A stretch of DNA of 64,000 bases. Source: an uncultured Muribaculaceae bacterium. GTDB taxonomy: Bacteria; Bacteroidota; Bacteroidia; Bacteroidales; Muribaculaceae. Positions 7,829-17,103 of the stretch are shown here, piece after piece (position 1 is the first letter of the stretch; the number at the start of each line of letters is the position of its first letter). The translations under genes and the position numbers were made by a program. Location of the stretch: contig CAJTXL010000011.1 of assembly GCA_910583525.1 (NCBI GenBank), positions 1 to 64,000 of the forward strand, given 5' to 3'. The notes under the pieces are model-generated. The model made no database searches. It was not told the DNA's origin and saw only the letters and a program-made list of their open reading frames with translations.

Positions 7829-10800
7829 TTAGAAAGTTGCAACCAGGCCGGCCGATACCTGCAGAGGACGCGGATATGGGTTGTTGTCGATGCCTTTCGA
7901 GAAAGTGACTTCGGGGTCGAGGCCTTTGTATTTGGTTATTACGAAGGGGTTCTGCACGGCGCCATAGACACGCAGGCGCAGTTTGTTCTGCAGCAGTTTG
8001 TCCCATGTGTAGCCGACGGTGATGTTGTCGCAGCGCACAAACGAGGCGTTCTGCACGAAGTAGTTGCTCAGACGAGTATATTCCGAGCGATCGCAGCTGA
8101 AAATGTAACGGTCGCGCATCATGTTCGACATCGGTGTCTTGGCCGTATTGGCGCTTGTGAACACGCCGCCGCTCTGGCTGGCATTGTATACCCAGTTGTC
8201 GAAGTTGCCGCGAAGGGTGAAACCGAAGTCCCAGTTCTTGTACTGGAATGTGTTGACCCAAGTGGCGGTGAATGCCGGTGTCGCGTCGTGGTACTGTATA
8301 AGGTCATTCTTGTCGATGATGCCGTCGCCGTTCTGGTCTACGAAAACACCTTCGAGGGGGTCGCCGTTTTTGTCGTAGACCTGCTCATATACATAGTAGG
8401 TGTATGCCGGCTGTCCCACAACGTTGCGCTGGCAGTTGAGGGCGTCGCCTATGCCGCCGGTGACACCGCTGTAGCCTTCGGCTATGCGTGTGATTTTGTT
8501 CTTGTTCCAGGCGAAGTTTAGGTTCGACGTCCAGATGAAGTCGCGTGTCACCACGGGTTTGGTGTTGATATTGAACTCGATGCCTATGTTTTCGAGGTCA
8601 CCGCCGTTAATCATGCCCACGTTCGAGAGGTTCGAGCCTGCGGCGTAGTCGGCTTCGACAAGGAGGTCTTTGGTTTTGCGCACGTAGTATTCGAGACTGC
8701 CGTTGATGCGGTTGTTCAGGAAGCCGAAGTCGATGCCGACGTTGTAGGTCGTGGTCGACTCCCATTTGAGGTCGGCGTTGAACTTGTTGGGCGTGAACGG
8801 CAGCACCCAGTTTCCGTTGAGCGGATAGCGGCCTGTGAGGTTGGTCGACACCGTATATGTGGGCAGATAGGGGAAGAAATCGTTGTCGAGACCCTGCTGG
8901 CCCGTGATACCGTAGTCGAAGCGGATTTTAAGGTCGTTCATCCACGAGCGTGCCGGTTCCATTAAGTCTTCGTCGATTATGCGCCAACCGATAGCCACTG
9001 CCGGGAATGTGCCCCAACGGTGTTCTTTGCTGAAGCGCGAGGTGCCGTCGCGGCGCACGGTGGCCGTGAGCATGTAGCGGTTCATGAAAGTGTAGTTGAC
9101 GCGTCCGAAGAACGACAGCAGCTGGTATTCGCGTGCATAGAAATATGTCGGGGCATACTGGTATCCGGCATATTGGCGCAGGCTTTCGTCTTCGGCTGAA
9201 GCGATGGCGCTGTCGACCTTGCTTGCGTTGTGCCCTTTGTTCTTGAAGTGCTGCCACGAGTAGCCTGCGGTCACATCAAGGTCGGAGTGTATTTTGTCGA
9301 AAGTCTTGTTGTAGTTGAGGTAGAAGTCGAGCAGGAGCGATATGTTCTCGTCGTTCTCTTTCTTCCAGTTGACATAACCTTCCTGTATGTTCGATATTTT
9401 TCCGTCGGCTTCTTTATAGGAGAAGCTTCCGAGCCATGCTGCCGGCGAGAAAGCTTCGTCGCCCGAAGTGCATTCGCCGTGGCTGTAGTCATAGCCGAGG
9501 TTGAGGTTGGCGCGGAGTTCGCGCAGGAAGGGCATCTTCAGGTCGAGCTGCAGATTGCCGACGCTCTGGTACACGTTTGAGCGGCAGTACCAGTCTTCGA
9601 CCATCGAGCGAGGGTTCAGCGCCGCCAAAGTGTTGATGGACGTGCCGGGAGTATTTGGGCCTGCGAGAGCGCCGCCGATGGCGTAGGTTGTCCATCCGTT
9701 GAAAATATTACCGTTTTCAGCCCGTACGGGGAGCGTGGGGTTGAAACTGATGGCATTGCCGAGAGCGCCGCCTTTTTCATATTGGTTGCGCACCCATGCG
9801 CCTTTGACGTTGGCGTTGACGCTCAGAAGGTCGTCGAAGAATTTAGGTGTCAGGTTGATGCTTCCGGTGAGGCGCTGCATGCCCGTGTTGCGGATGATGC
9901 CCTGATTGTCGGTATATCCTACGGCCACGCGGTAGGGAAGGATACCGGCGGTGCCGCCGACAGAGAGGCTGTAGTCGTGCGAGAACGATGTGCGGAGCAC
10001 TTCTTTCTGCCAGTTGGTGTTTGCGGTGCCCAAGGCGGCATATTGGTCGCTCTCGGTTCCGTAGGTCTTTTCGATGAATGCGCGGTACTGGTTGCCGTCC
10101 ATCATGGGCATGTAGTTGCGCGGAGTGTTCACGAAGAAGTTGGCGGCGAAGTTCACCTGGGGCTTGCCTGCCTTGCCGGTCTTGGTGGTTATGATGATGA
10201 CACCGTTCGATGCACGGCTACCGTAGATTGCCGTGGCAGAAGCCGATTTCAATATCGTCATGTTCTCGATGTTCTCGGGGTTCACCAGCGAGAGGGGGTT
10301 CGACGAGCCTGCCACGCCTTTGTTGTCCATGGGCACACCGTCGATGACTATGAGCGGAGCCGTGGTCGCCGACAGCGAAGCGCCGCCGCGAATGGTGATG
10401 TTGGCGTCGCCTGCCGGGTTGCCGCCGTTTGTCGAAACGACCACGCCCGGGCTCGCGCCTACAAGTAGGTCCTGGGCCGACGATGCAAGGCCGGCCTCTA
10501 TTTCAGACGGCTTGACAACGCCGAGAGAGCCGGTGGCGTCGGATTTCTTCACAACGCCGTAGCCCACCACAACGAGTTCGTTCATGGCAACGGTGTTTGT
10601 GGTGAGGCGCACCACGATGTCGGTGCGATTGTCGACGGCGATTTCCTGCGTCTCGCAGCCTACGTACGATATTACCAAAGTGGCGTCGGGCGCTACCTTG
10701 ATGGTGAATTTGCCGTCGAAGTCGGTGACGACGCCGAATCCGGTGCCGCCCTTTACCTCGACACTTGCGCCGATGGCGGGTTCGCCCTCGGGTTCATACA

Positions 10801-10909
10801 CGGTACCTGTGACCGTGATGTTCTGCGCGAAAGCCGGCAATGCCGCGGCAAGCACCAAAGTAAGTGCCATAAGGGCCTTGCGGGTCATTTGAAAACAAAT
10901 GTTTTTCAT
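7829..10909 (-). CDS. susC: SusC/RagA family TonB-linked outer membrane transporter
   Basis: 1026 residues from the chosen ATG at 10909, which gives a standard signal peptide (cleavage after Ala28). Residues about 31-105 form the carboxypeptidase-regulatory-like domain (ITVTGTVYEPEGEPAIGASV). A VVVGYG motif then leads into the plug, with LIVIDGVPMDN and MTILKSASATAIYGSRASNG, the hallmark SusC plug segments. The rest is a long 22-strand barrel ending in Phe. It imports oligosaccharides (or peptides, in RagA members) using TonB energy, together with the SusD lid encoded next. An in-frame extension to 11044 exists but would bury the signal peptide. There is no sigma/anti-sigma pair or hybrid sensor nearby to name the regulator. 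Confidence 0.94.
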   Translation of the reverse strand: MKNICFQMTRKALMALTLVLAAALPAFAQNITVTGTVYEPEGEPAIGASVEVKGGTGFGVVTDFDGKFTIKVAPDATLVISYVGCETQEIAVDNRTDIVVRLTTNTVAMNELVVVGYGVVKKSDATGSLGVVKPSEIEAGLASSAQDLLVGASPGVVVSTNGGNPAGDANITIRGGASLSATTAPLIVIDGVPMDNKGVAGSSNPLSLVNPENIENMTILKSASATAIYGSRASNGVIIITTKTGKAGKPQVNFAANFFVNTPRNYMPMMDGNQYRAFIEKTYGTESDQYAALGTANTNWQKEVLRTSFSHDYSLSVGGTAGILPYRVAVGYTDNQGIIRNTGMQRLTGSINLTPKFFDDLLSVNANVKGAWVRNQYEKGGALGNAISFNPTLPVRAENGNIFNGWTTYAIGGALAGPNTPGTSINTLAALNPRSMVEDWYCRSNVYQSVGNLQLDLKMPFLRELRANLNLGYDYSHGECTSGDEAFSPAAWLGSFSYKEADGKISNIQEGYVNWKKENDENISLLLDFYLNYNKTFDKIHSDLDVTAGYSWQHFKNKGHNASKVDSAIASAEDESLRQYAGYQYAPTYFYAREYQLLSFFGRVNYTFMNRYMLTATVRRDGTSRFSKEHRWGTFPAVAIGWRIIDEDLMEPARSWMNDLKIRFDYGITGQQGLDNDFFPYLPTYTVSTNLTGRYPLNGNWVLPFTPNKFNADLKWESTTTYNVGIDFGFLNNRINGSLEYYVRKTKDLLVEADYAAGSNLSNVGMINGGDLENIGIEFNINTKPVVTRDFIWTSNLNFAWNKNKITRIAEGYSGVTGGIGDALNCQRNVVGQPAYTYYVYEQVYDKNGDPLEGVFVDQNGDGIIDKNDLIQYHDATPAFTATWVNTFQYKNWDFGFTLRGNFDNWVYNASQSGGVFTSANTAKTPMSNMMRDRYIFSCDRSEYTRLSNYFVQNASFVRCDNITVGYTWDKLLQNKLRLRVYGAVQNPFVITKYKGLDPEVTFSKGIDNNPYPRPLQVSAGLVATF

Positions 10910-11252
10910 GCAAGAGTGTTTTAGTTGGAGGTTTGTATTAATGTTAGTATTTATTGGCGATGGTGCGTGAAGACATTCCCCTTGCCCCGTAGTTACGGGC
11001 AAAGGTGACATTGGAGAGAGTGCATACGAAACGTGCATTAGCAACTGCGCGCCGAAGCGTTTTCATGATTATGTCAAGTATGTCGAAGTAAATATAATCT
11101 CTGAGGCGGATAGTACCGCTATGGTGTTTTTCTGCCGCAAAGAAAGTTATTTTCACCCAATTAAAACATATTTTTGTTATGAAAAGTTATTTACCCCCCC
11201 ATTTTTAACATCATTAAGTTAACAAATGGTGCGATTTTAACATTTAGACAAA
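10910..11252. other. Long noncoding upstream region of susC
   Basis: About 340 bp without a gene. I found no good match to TAnnTTTG on the minus strand, so the susC promoter is not located. A hairpin (TTGCCCCGTA pairing with TACGGGCAA, one bulged C, about 10982-11003) would lie in the susC leader RNA, and a weaker GCGG/CCGC hairpin lies near 11106-11119. The left part (11160-11250) is AT-rich and otherwise plain. Confidence 0.4.
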
Positions 11253-11296
11253 AAAAGATGCCGTGCTTCGGTTGGTCTCCGGGCACGGCATCTTTT
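11253..11296 (-). terminator. Terminator hairpin after the DUF1016 pseudogene
   Basis: A perfect 14-bp stem AAAAGATGCCGTGC/GCACGGCATCTTTT (11253-11266 with 11283-11296) lies 11 bp beyond the stop at 11308. On the minus strand the stem ends in TTTT followed by TT, a standard intrinsic terminator. Confidence 0.8.
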
Positions 11297-11307
11297 AAAG
11301 GATATGG

Positions 11308-12426
11308 TTAGTTGTGAAGTGATTTAACCTCTAAATCACTTATTTCATCATAGGTATCTATGACACTCTGCAATTCAGCCTCTGACGGTAGCAGTTTCGC
11401 TGCTTTCTCTGAAATGAATTCTTTGAGCTGATACTCGGCAACTCCGAGTGGCTGATTCATCCCTCGGAACGACCATTCAACAACTGTGTCATCTTTCGAT
11501 TTACAAATCAGCAATCCTATTGTCGGGTTGTCATCGGGTTGTTTCATAAGTTCGTCAACCGCCGAGACATAGAAATTCAGTTTTCCGGCAAAATCCGGGA
11601 TGAACGGCACGACTTTCAATTCGCATACGATATATGCTTTGAGCCTCGTATGGTAGAATATCATATCGGGAATGAATGTCTGTCCTCCAGGCATCTTCAA
11701 TTCCATCTGGCGACCGACATATGCGAACCCTTGTCCTAACTCAAGTAGGAATCGGGTGATGTTGGTCGCAAGTTCATCTTCTAATTGCTTCTCGGTTGTA
11801 ATTTTTTTGTCGATGAACCCGAAATCATACGGGCTTTTCAATATGGCCTTTGCAAGACCGCTATATGGAGCCGGCAACTTCTCATCGAAGTTAGTAATGG
11901 CATGACCTTGTTTCCCATATAGGTTGTTGTCTATCTCTGCGCCAAGTTCCGCCCTGCTCCAACTATTCCGTATGGTTTCCTCAATATAGAAAAGAGCCTC
12001 GCTTACGGATTGCGAATGAGTAAATATATATACATGATGTTTCCACGGTACCATTCCGAAGTCAATAGGCATTTCAAATTCGTCACCAAGTTGGTGACGA
12101 ATTGCATCATCTTGATTATAAAACTCATACCACCGTTTGGCATACTTGATATTGGTTACAGAAAAGCCTGTTTGACCGGAAAAGCCGTCTTGAGGTCAAG
12201 ACTGAGGCAGTCAAAGAACGCGCTTCCCCACTTGGCGGCTTCATGAAGCCTTGATATATCTCGCCCACCAGTAATATTCCAGCATGGATGTGTTGACTTT
12301 TACCGCGGCCTTTATCTGCGACCTGCGGAAACGCTCTTTCAACGTGCTCAAGAGCTGTGCATACTCCTTCCCGGCAACGATGGTATCACGTTTCACAAAT
12401 GCCGGTTTACTGCTTGTCTTTGCCAT
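11308..12426 (-). pseudogene. DUF1016/YhcG-type PDDEXK nuclease, broken by two frameshifts
   Basis: The N-terminal part runs from the ATG at 12426 (MAKTSSKPAFVKRDT) through a DUF1016 N-terminal-like helix (LLSTLKERFRRSQIKAAV) and stops at 12243-12241. The next family segment (AAKWGSAFFDCLSLDLKTAF) continues in another frame from about 12239, and the following one (SGQTGFSVTNIKYAKRWYEF) in a third frame from about 12178 on to 11308. The C-terminal part keeps the PD-(D/E)XK-like strands (FIPDMIFYHTRLKAYIVCELKV), with D, E and K present. Intact homologues are single proteins of roughly 350 residues, often linked to restriction-modification or defence genes. Both breaks would have to be sequencing errors for the gene to be alive. 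Confidence 0.85.
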
Positions 12427-12473
12427 AATTGATTTTACCCTATATTGAGAGCATCGCAAAGTTAAACAAAATA

Positions 12474-12505
12474 TTTGACAATTGGTCGGAAATTGATTAA
12501 TTTTG
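12474..12505 (+). promoter_or_regulatory. Promoter of gmk (TTTG, 20 bp, TAATTTTG)
   Basis: TTTG at 12474-12477 and TAATTTTG at 12498-12505, separated by 20 bp, fit the Bacteroidetes primary sigma consensus, 24 bp before the gmk ATG. Confidence 0.7.
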
Positions 12506-12528
12506 TCCGACATGACATAAAAACACAA

Positions 12529-13107
12529 ATGGATAAGAAAGGCAAAATAATAGTAGTGGCGGCTCCGTCGGGCTGCGGAAAATCTACAATCATCAACGCG
12601 TTGCTCGAAAGCGGCGACCTAAACCTCGGCTTTGCCGTGTCGGCCACCACAAGGCCGCCGCGTGAAGGCGAAATACATGGCCGCAATTACTACTTCATGA
12701 CAGAAGAAGCCTTCCGCGACGCTATCGCCGAAGGCGAGTTCATCGAGTTCGAAGAGGTATATCCCGGCCGCTTCTACGGCACTCTGCGCAGCGAAATCGA
12801 GCGCATCACCGGGCAGGGCCACAATATAATACTCGACCTCGACGTCAACGGCGCCTTGGGCGTGAAGAGGCTCTACGGCGACAGCGCCCTGGCTATCTTC
12901 ATCCAGCCTCCGAGTGTCGACGAGCTGCGCCGCCGGCTTGAATTCCGAGGCACCGAGACCGCCGAGGTCATCGACGTTCGCATCGACCGCGCGCAATACG
13001 AGATTTCGCGCGCCGCCGAGTTCGACCGTGTGGTTGTAAACGACCGCCTCGACACCGCCATAAACGAAACACGTAACCTGATAGGAGGCTTCATCGCCTT
13101 GTCGTGA
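12529..13107 (+). CDS. gmk: Guanylate kinase
   Basis: 192 residues from the ATG at 12529. The P-loop APSGCGKS (residues 12-19) and the GMP-binding lid segment SATTRPPREGEIHGRNYYF are diagnostic, and the length is normal. The enzyme phosphorylates GMP to GDP with ATP in the cytosol, an essential step in guanine nucleotide supply. It heads a plus-strand group with nadD (10 bp downstream), the DUF5063 gene and an M18 peptidase. The open frame extends 18 codons further back, but the promoter's -7 box lies inside that extension, which supports the start given. Confidence 0.96.
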   Translation: MDKKGKIIVVAAPSGCGKSTIINALLESGDLNLGFAVSATTRPPREGEIHGRNYYFMTEEAFRDAIAEGEFIEFEEVYPGRFYGTLRSEIERITGQGHNIILDLDVNGALGVKRLYGDSALAIFIQPPSVDELRRRLEFRGTETAEVIDVRIDRAQYEISRAAEFDRVVVNDRLDTAINETRNLIGGFIALS

Positions 13108-13117
13108 CAGGCCGCTT

Positions 13118-13699
13118 ATGGAGACGATAGGAATATTCGGCGGCTCGTTCAACCCCGTGCACATAGGCCACATGATGCTGGCTTCCTATCTGGTGCAGTG
13201 GGGATATGTCGACAAGCTTTGGCTGACACTTTCGCCGCTGAACCCTCTTAAAGAGCCGGGAGGGCTTTTGCCCGACATGAAGCGACTTGCCATGCTCACA
13301 CTCGCCTCGAAAGGCGCCCCCGACATCGACATCTGCGACATCGAGCTTGCGATGCCAAGGCCTTCATATACTATCAATACCCTCGACCTGCTTGCCGAGC
13401 GCAACCCCGAATGCCGTTTCAAGCTCGTCATCGGCAGCGACAACTGGCGCATATTCGACCAATGGCGACAGGCGCAGCGCATACTCGACGAGTACGGCGT
13501 GCTGGTATATCTCCGCCCCGGCTACCCTGTCGTCAACGAGCATGTGGCCGGCATGGAAGTAGTCGATGCCCCCATGGCGCACGTGTCGAGCACATTTATC
13601 CGCAATGCCATAGCACGCGGGCGCGACATGGGCTATTTTCTGCCACAGGGAGTGTACAAATATATTCTCGACAACAAATTATACCGACCGTCAAAATGA
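13118..13699 (+). CDS. nadD: Nicotinate-nucleotide adenylyltransferase
   Basis: 193 residues. The nucleotidyltransferase motif GSFNPVHIGH (residues 9-18) binds ATP, and the C-terminal HVSSTFIRNAI is the conserved SSTxIR block. The enzyme joins nicotinate mononucleotide and ATP to give deamido-NAD, a step of NAD synthesis; nadA, the quinolinate synthase, lies elsewhere in this window (59632-60597). Its stop codon overlaps the next ATG (ATGA at 13696-13699), pointing to translational coupling in the gmk operon. Confidence 0.95.
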   Translation: METIGIFGGSFNPVHIGHMMLASYLVQWGYVDKLWLTLSPLNPLKEPGGLLPDMKRLAMLTLASKGAPDIDICDIELAMPRPSYTINTLDLLAERNPECRFKLVIGSDNWRIFDQWRQAQRILDEYGVLVYLRPGYPVVNEHVAGMEVVDAPMAHVSSTFIRNAIARGRDMGYFLPQGVYKYILDNKLYRPSK

Positions 13700-14229
13700 A
13701 CACCACCATATCGCCGGCGGCTCTTGGCCTCGCCGCACTATCGCTTGAATACTGCAAGGCCGTGGCAGCCGCGCCGCAGACGCATCCGCGCGACTTTCTG
13801 CGCGAAGTGCTCCGCTATCTGCCACGCATATACATCACAATCGCCGATTTGAAGCCATACGGCGACGACTCCGACGCAGATGCCGCCGAAACCGGCGCTA
13901 TCTACGATACGGTGACTGAAGAACAGTACGAACAGGCGCGCATCGAAATGGCTACACTACTCGGCGAGTACGACATGTATCTCGACGCCCCGGCCGAGGC
14001 AATGCGCTACTCCGACACACCCGTAGCCGTATCCCTCGCCGAACAGCTTGCCGACATCTACCAGAACGTCGCCGACTTTGCCGCCACAATTGGGCAGACC
14101 ACGCCCGAATTGGTGCCCGATGTGCTCTCGGATATGAAATACCGCTTCGGCGAATATCTCTCGGACACCCTGTGCGGTGCCCTCAAAGCCGCCAACTACA
14201 TTTTCAACAACGCATCATTTGAGCAATGA
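13696..14229 (+). CDS. DUF5063 family protein
   Basis: 177 residues, mostly helical and acidic, with no signal peptide or membrane helix. The pattern (ALSLEYCKAVAAA near the start, LPRIYITIADLKPY at about 45-58, then LSDMKYRFGEYL near residue 145) matches my recollection of the DUF5063 family of Bacteroidota. Its function is not known. The ATG at 13696 overlaps the nadD stop by ATGA, and its own stop overlaps the ATG of the M18 peptidase at 14226 in the same way, so the three are translated as a coupled set. Confidence 0.75.
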   Translation: MNTTISPAALGLAALSLEYCKAVAAAPQTHPRDFLREVLRYLPRIYITIADLKPYGDDSDADAAETGAIYDTVTEEQYEQARIEMATLLGEYDMYLDAPAEAMRYSDTPVAVSLAEQLADIYQNVADFAATIGQTTPELVPDVLSDMKYRFGEYLSDTLCGALKAANYIFNNASFEQ

Positions 14230-15515
14230 ACAGCCATATCACAGACCTTTGCCGTTTTCTCGACAGTTCGCCTGTCAATTTTTTCGCCGCCGAAAGCGTG
14301 CGGCAGCGTCTCGAACAGCACGGTTTCGCCCGTCTCGACATGCGCGACAGCTGGTCGCTGAAGCCTGGCGACAGGCGCTATGTGACGGTCAACGGCACGG
14401 CCATATTCGCCTTTGTCGCAGGCACCGGCAGCCCGGCGGCCGGCTTCCATATCATAGCCGCCCATAGCGACTCTCCCGGCTTCCGCATAAAGCCCTCGTG
14501 CGAGATGCCCGGCGACGGTAGCTCTGTAAGGCTCAACACCGAGGTATACGGCGGCCCGATACTTTACACATGGTTCGACCGTCCTCTGTCGCTCGCCGGA
14601 CGCGTGATGCTCCGTTCGTCCGACCCCTTGCATCCGCGCTCACGACTGGTGCGTATCGACCGTCCGCTACTCGTAATTCCGCATCTTGCCATACACTTCA
14701 ACCGTGCCGTGAACGAGGGCAACAAACTCTCGAAGCAGAAAGACATGCTGCCGGTGCTCGCCATCGACAGCGAATGCCGCAAAGGCATCGTGCGCGACAT
14801 CGTTGCCGAAGCGCTCGATGAGGCTCCCGGCGATATCATAGACTACGACCTGTCGCTATACACTACGGCCAAGGCGGCTACCGTCGGCCTAAACGACGAG
14901 ATGGTATGCTCGGGGCGCCTCGACGACCTCTCGATGGTGCATGCAGGGCTGAGTGCGCTACTCGAAAAAGCCGACTCCGACAGCGCCTGCACACGCGTCC
15001 TTGCCGTGTTCGACAACGAAGAGACCGGCTCAGGCACAAAACAGGGCGCAGCCTCGCCCGTGCTGGAGCACATTCTGCGCCGTGTAACCGCATGCCTCGG
15101 CGGCTCAGACGAAGACTACATGCGAGCCGTGGCCGCATCCTTTATGGTTTCGGCCGACAATGCCCACGGCTTCCACCCCAACTACCCCGAAAAGTACGAC
15201 CCGACAAACCATCCGGCACTCGGGCACGGCCCCTGCATCAAGGTCAACGCCAACTGCAAGTATATGACCGATGCCGACTCCGCCGCAGTCTTCGCACAGC
15301 TATGCGAACGTGCCGGAGTGCCCTGCCAGTACTTCGTCAACCACAGCGACGTGGCCGGCGGCTCGACCCTGGGCAACATCCTCACCTCGAAAATTCCACT
15401 CCGCGGAGTCGACATGGGCGCACCGCTGTGGGCCATGCACTCCGTCTGCGAGACCGGCTCGTGCGCCGACCACAACTACACCATCGCCGCCTTCGCCGAG
15501 TTCTTCGGACTCTGA
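14226..15515 (+). CDS. apeB: M18 family aminopeptidase
   Basis: 429 residues. Metal-ligand segments of the M18 family are present: AAHSDSPGFRIKP near residue 80, DNEETGSGTKQGA near 262-274, and SADNAHGFHPNYPEKYDPTNHP near 310. The HSDVAGGSTLG block near 375 is also typical. Members are cytosolic dinuclear zinc aminopeptidases that remove N-terminal, often acidic, residues from peptides. It is the last gene of the gmk-nadD group; a strong bidirectional hairpin follows at 15537-15578. Confidence 0.92.
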   Translation: MNSHITDLCRFLDSSPVNFFAAESVRQRLEQHGFARLDMRDSWSLKPGDRRYVTVNGTAIFAFVAGTGSPAAGFHIIAAHSDSPGFRIKPSCEMPGDGSSVRLNTEVYGGPILYTWFDRPLSLAGRVMLRSSDPLHPRSRLVRIDRPLLVIPHLAIHFNRAVNEGNKLSKQKDMLPVLAIDSECRKGIVRDIVAEALDEAPGDIIDYDLSLYTTAKAATVGLNDEMVCSGRLDDLSMVHAGLSALLEKADSDSACTRVLAVFDNEETGSGTKQGAASPVLEHILRRVTACLGGSDEDYMRAVAASFMVSADNAHGFHPNYPEKYDPTNHPALGHGPCIKVNANCKYMTDADSAAVFAQLCERAGVPCQYFVNHSDVAGGSTLGNILTSKIPLRGVDMGAPLWAMHSVCETGSCADHNYTIAAFAEFFGL

Positions 15516-15536
15516 TTTGTATACTTATAGGTTAAA

Positions 15537-15578
15537 AAACATGGCCGCGCCCTTGTGTTTTAGGACGCGGCCATGTTT
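15537..15578. terminator. Bidirectional terminator between apeB and nuoN
   Basis: A perfect 13-bp stem AAACATGGCCGCG/CGCGGCCATGTTT (15537-15549 with 15566-15578) lies between two converging operons. A-runs on the left and T-rich sequence on the right allow it to work on both strands. Confidence 0.8.
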
Positions 15579-15603
15579 ATGTGCAGTATAGCGGTCGGCG
15601 AGT

Positions 15604-17082
15604 TTAGCCGAGGAAGTACATGTTGAGGCTGCCGGTCGATGTAAGGTCGAGCAGGCTGCTGTAGAAGAAGCTTACGATGCCGAGGCCTATGATACCGGCT
15701 ATTGTGAGCCAAAGGCCGAGACGTTCGCCGAACGATGAACGGAATGTGGGTATCACGCATTCGTCTTCGCTGATGAACATTGCCTTGACAACGAGCAGAT
15801 AGTAGTATAGCGACACTATCGTGTTGATAAGGGCGATGAGCACAAGCACATAGATTGCCACCGAGCCTTGGTTGATTGCCGAAGTGAAAATGAAGAACTT
15901 CGAGAAGAAACCGGCGAAGGGCGGTATACCGGCGAGTGAGAACATGGCGAGCATCATGCAGAACGAGAGCCGGGGGTTGGTGCGGTAGAGACCGCGGTAG
16001 TCGTCCATCGACACACGGCCGGTGGCGTTCTCGATAGCTCCGATGACACCGAAGGCGGCGAGGTTGGAGAAGATGTATACGAGGATGTAGTACATAAGCG
16101 CAGCCACGCCCATTGCGTTATAGGCTATGACGCCGAGCATGATGTATCCGGCCTGCGAAATGGATGAGAACGCAAGGAAGCGTTTCATGTTGCGCTGGCG
16201 GATAGCGAAGAGGTTACCGACGGTGATGGTGAGGATGATGAGAGCATAGAGCATCCACTCCCACACCTGGCTATAAACCGAGCCGAAGACCTGAGCCATT
16301 ACCACAAGGAAGGCAAAGGCTGCGGCGCCCTTGGATATCACCGAGAGGTAGGATGTGACCGAAGTGGGCGCGCCCTGGTAAACGTCGGCAGTCCACAAGT
16401 GGAAAGGCACAAGCGAGAGCTTGAAGCCTATGCCGGCGATGACGAATGCCACAGCCACAATGAGCAGCGTGCTAAGCTGTCCGCTGACGGCGAAATAGAT
16501 GTTCTCGAAGTAGAGCGAGCCGGTGAGACCGTAGACGAAGCTGAGACCCATCATGAATATTGCCGACGAGAAAACGGCGGTCAGGATATATTTGACAGCG
16601 GCTTCGTGGCTTTCGTAGCGGTTCTTGTCGAGCGCCACCATTGCGGCCAAGGGCAGCGAAGCGCTCTCGAGACCTATGACGAACAGGAGGAAGTGACGGG
16701 CCGATAGCATCAGATACATGCCGAAGAGCGTCACAAGCAGCAGTTCGTAGAACTCGCCGCGGCGCATGAGCATGTTTTCGCCGTTGGCCCATTTGATTGA
16801 CTGTATCAGAACGATGACAACGCCGACGTTGAGGATACCTTTGATGGCGGCGATAACGGGCGAGGTTTCGTACATTCCGGCAAAGGCTACCGTATCGGCA
16901 TCTACGCCAAGGCAGTGGCTACAAAATCCGCCGAGAGTCGCCAAAAGCGTAAGCACTGCGGCAAAGACGGGCAGGCCTTTCTGGGTCGACTTCGGCATGA
17001 AGGTGTCATAGAGGAATACAAGCAGAAACACCACCAAAATGGCGATTTCTTGCTTCATTGCTAAAAATTGTGAGTAATCCAT
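15604..17082 (-). CDS. nuoN: NADH-quinone oxidoreductase subunit N
   Basis: 492 residues with about 14 predicted membrane helices. It belongs to the antiporter-like subunits of complex I (Nuo N/M/L, Mrp-related): the discontinuous helix around KLSLVPFHLWTADVYQGAP with its Lys, and a second Lys in MKRFLAFSSISQAGYIMLG, are the conserved proton-channel features. It is the last gene of the 18-gene nuo/atp run, 21 bp after nuoM. A C-terminal position in the membrane arm and a role in proton pumping follow from the family. Confidence 0.94.
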   Translation of the reverse strand: MDYSQFLAMKQEIAILVVFLLVFLYDTFMPKSTQKGLPVFAAVLTLLATLGGFCSHCLGVDADTVAFAGMYETSPVIAAIKGILNVGVVIVLIQSIKWANGENMLMRRGEFYELLLVTLFGMYLMLSARHFLLFVIGLESASLPLAAMVALDKNRYESHEAAVKYILTAVFSSAIFMMGLSFVYGLTGSLYFENIYFAVSGQLSTLLIVAVAFVIAGIGFKLSLVPFHLWTADVYQGAPTSVTSYLSVISKGAAAFAFLVVMAQVFGSVYSQVWEWMLYALIILTITVGNLFAIRQRNMKRFLAFSSISQAGYIMLGVIAYNAMGVAALMYYILVYIFSNLAAFGVIGAIENATGRVSMDDYRGLYRTNPRLSFCMMLAMFSLAGIPPFAGFFSKFFIFTSAINQGSVAIYVLVLIALINTIVSLYYYLLVVKAMFISEDECVIPTFRSSFGERLGLWLTIAGIIGLGIVSFFYSSLLDLTSTGSLNMYFLG

Positions 17083-17103
17083 TGCGTATTATTCCTGAAG
17101 TGT

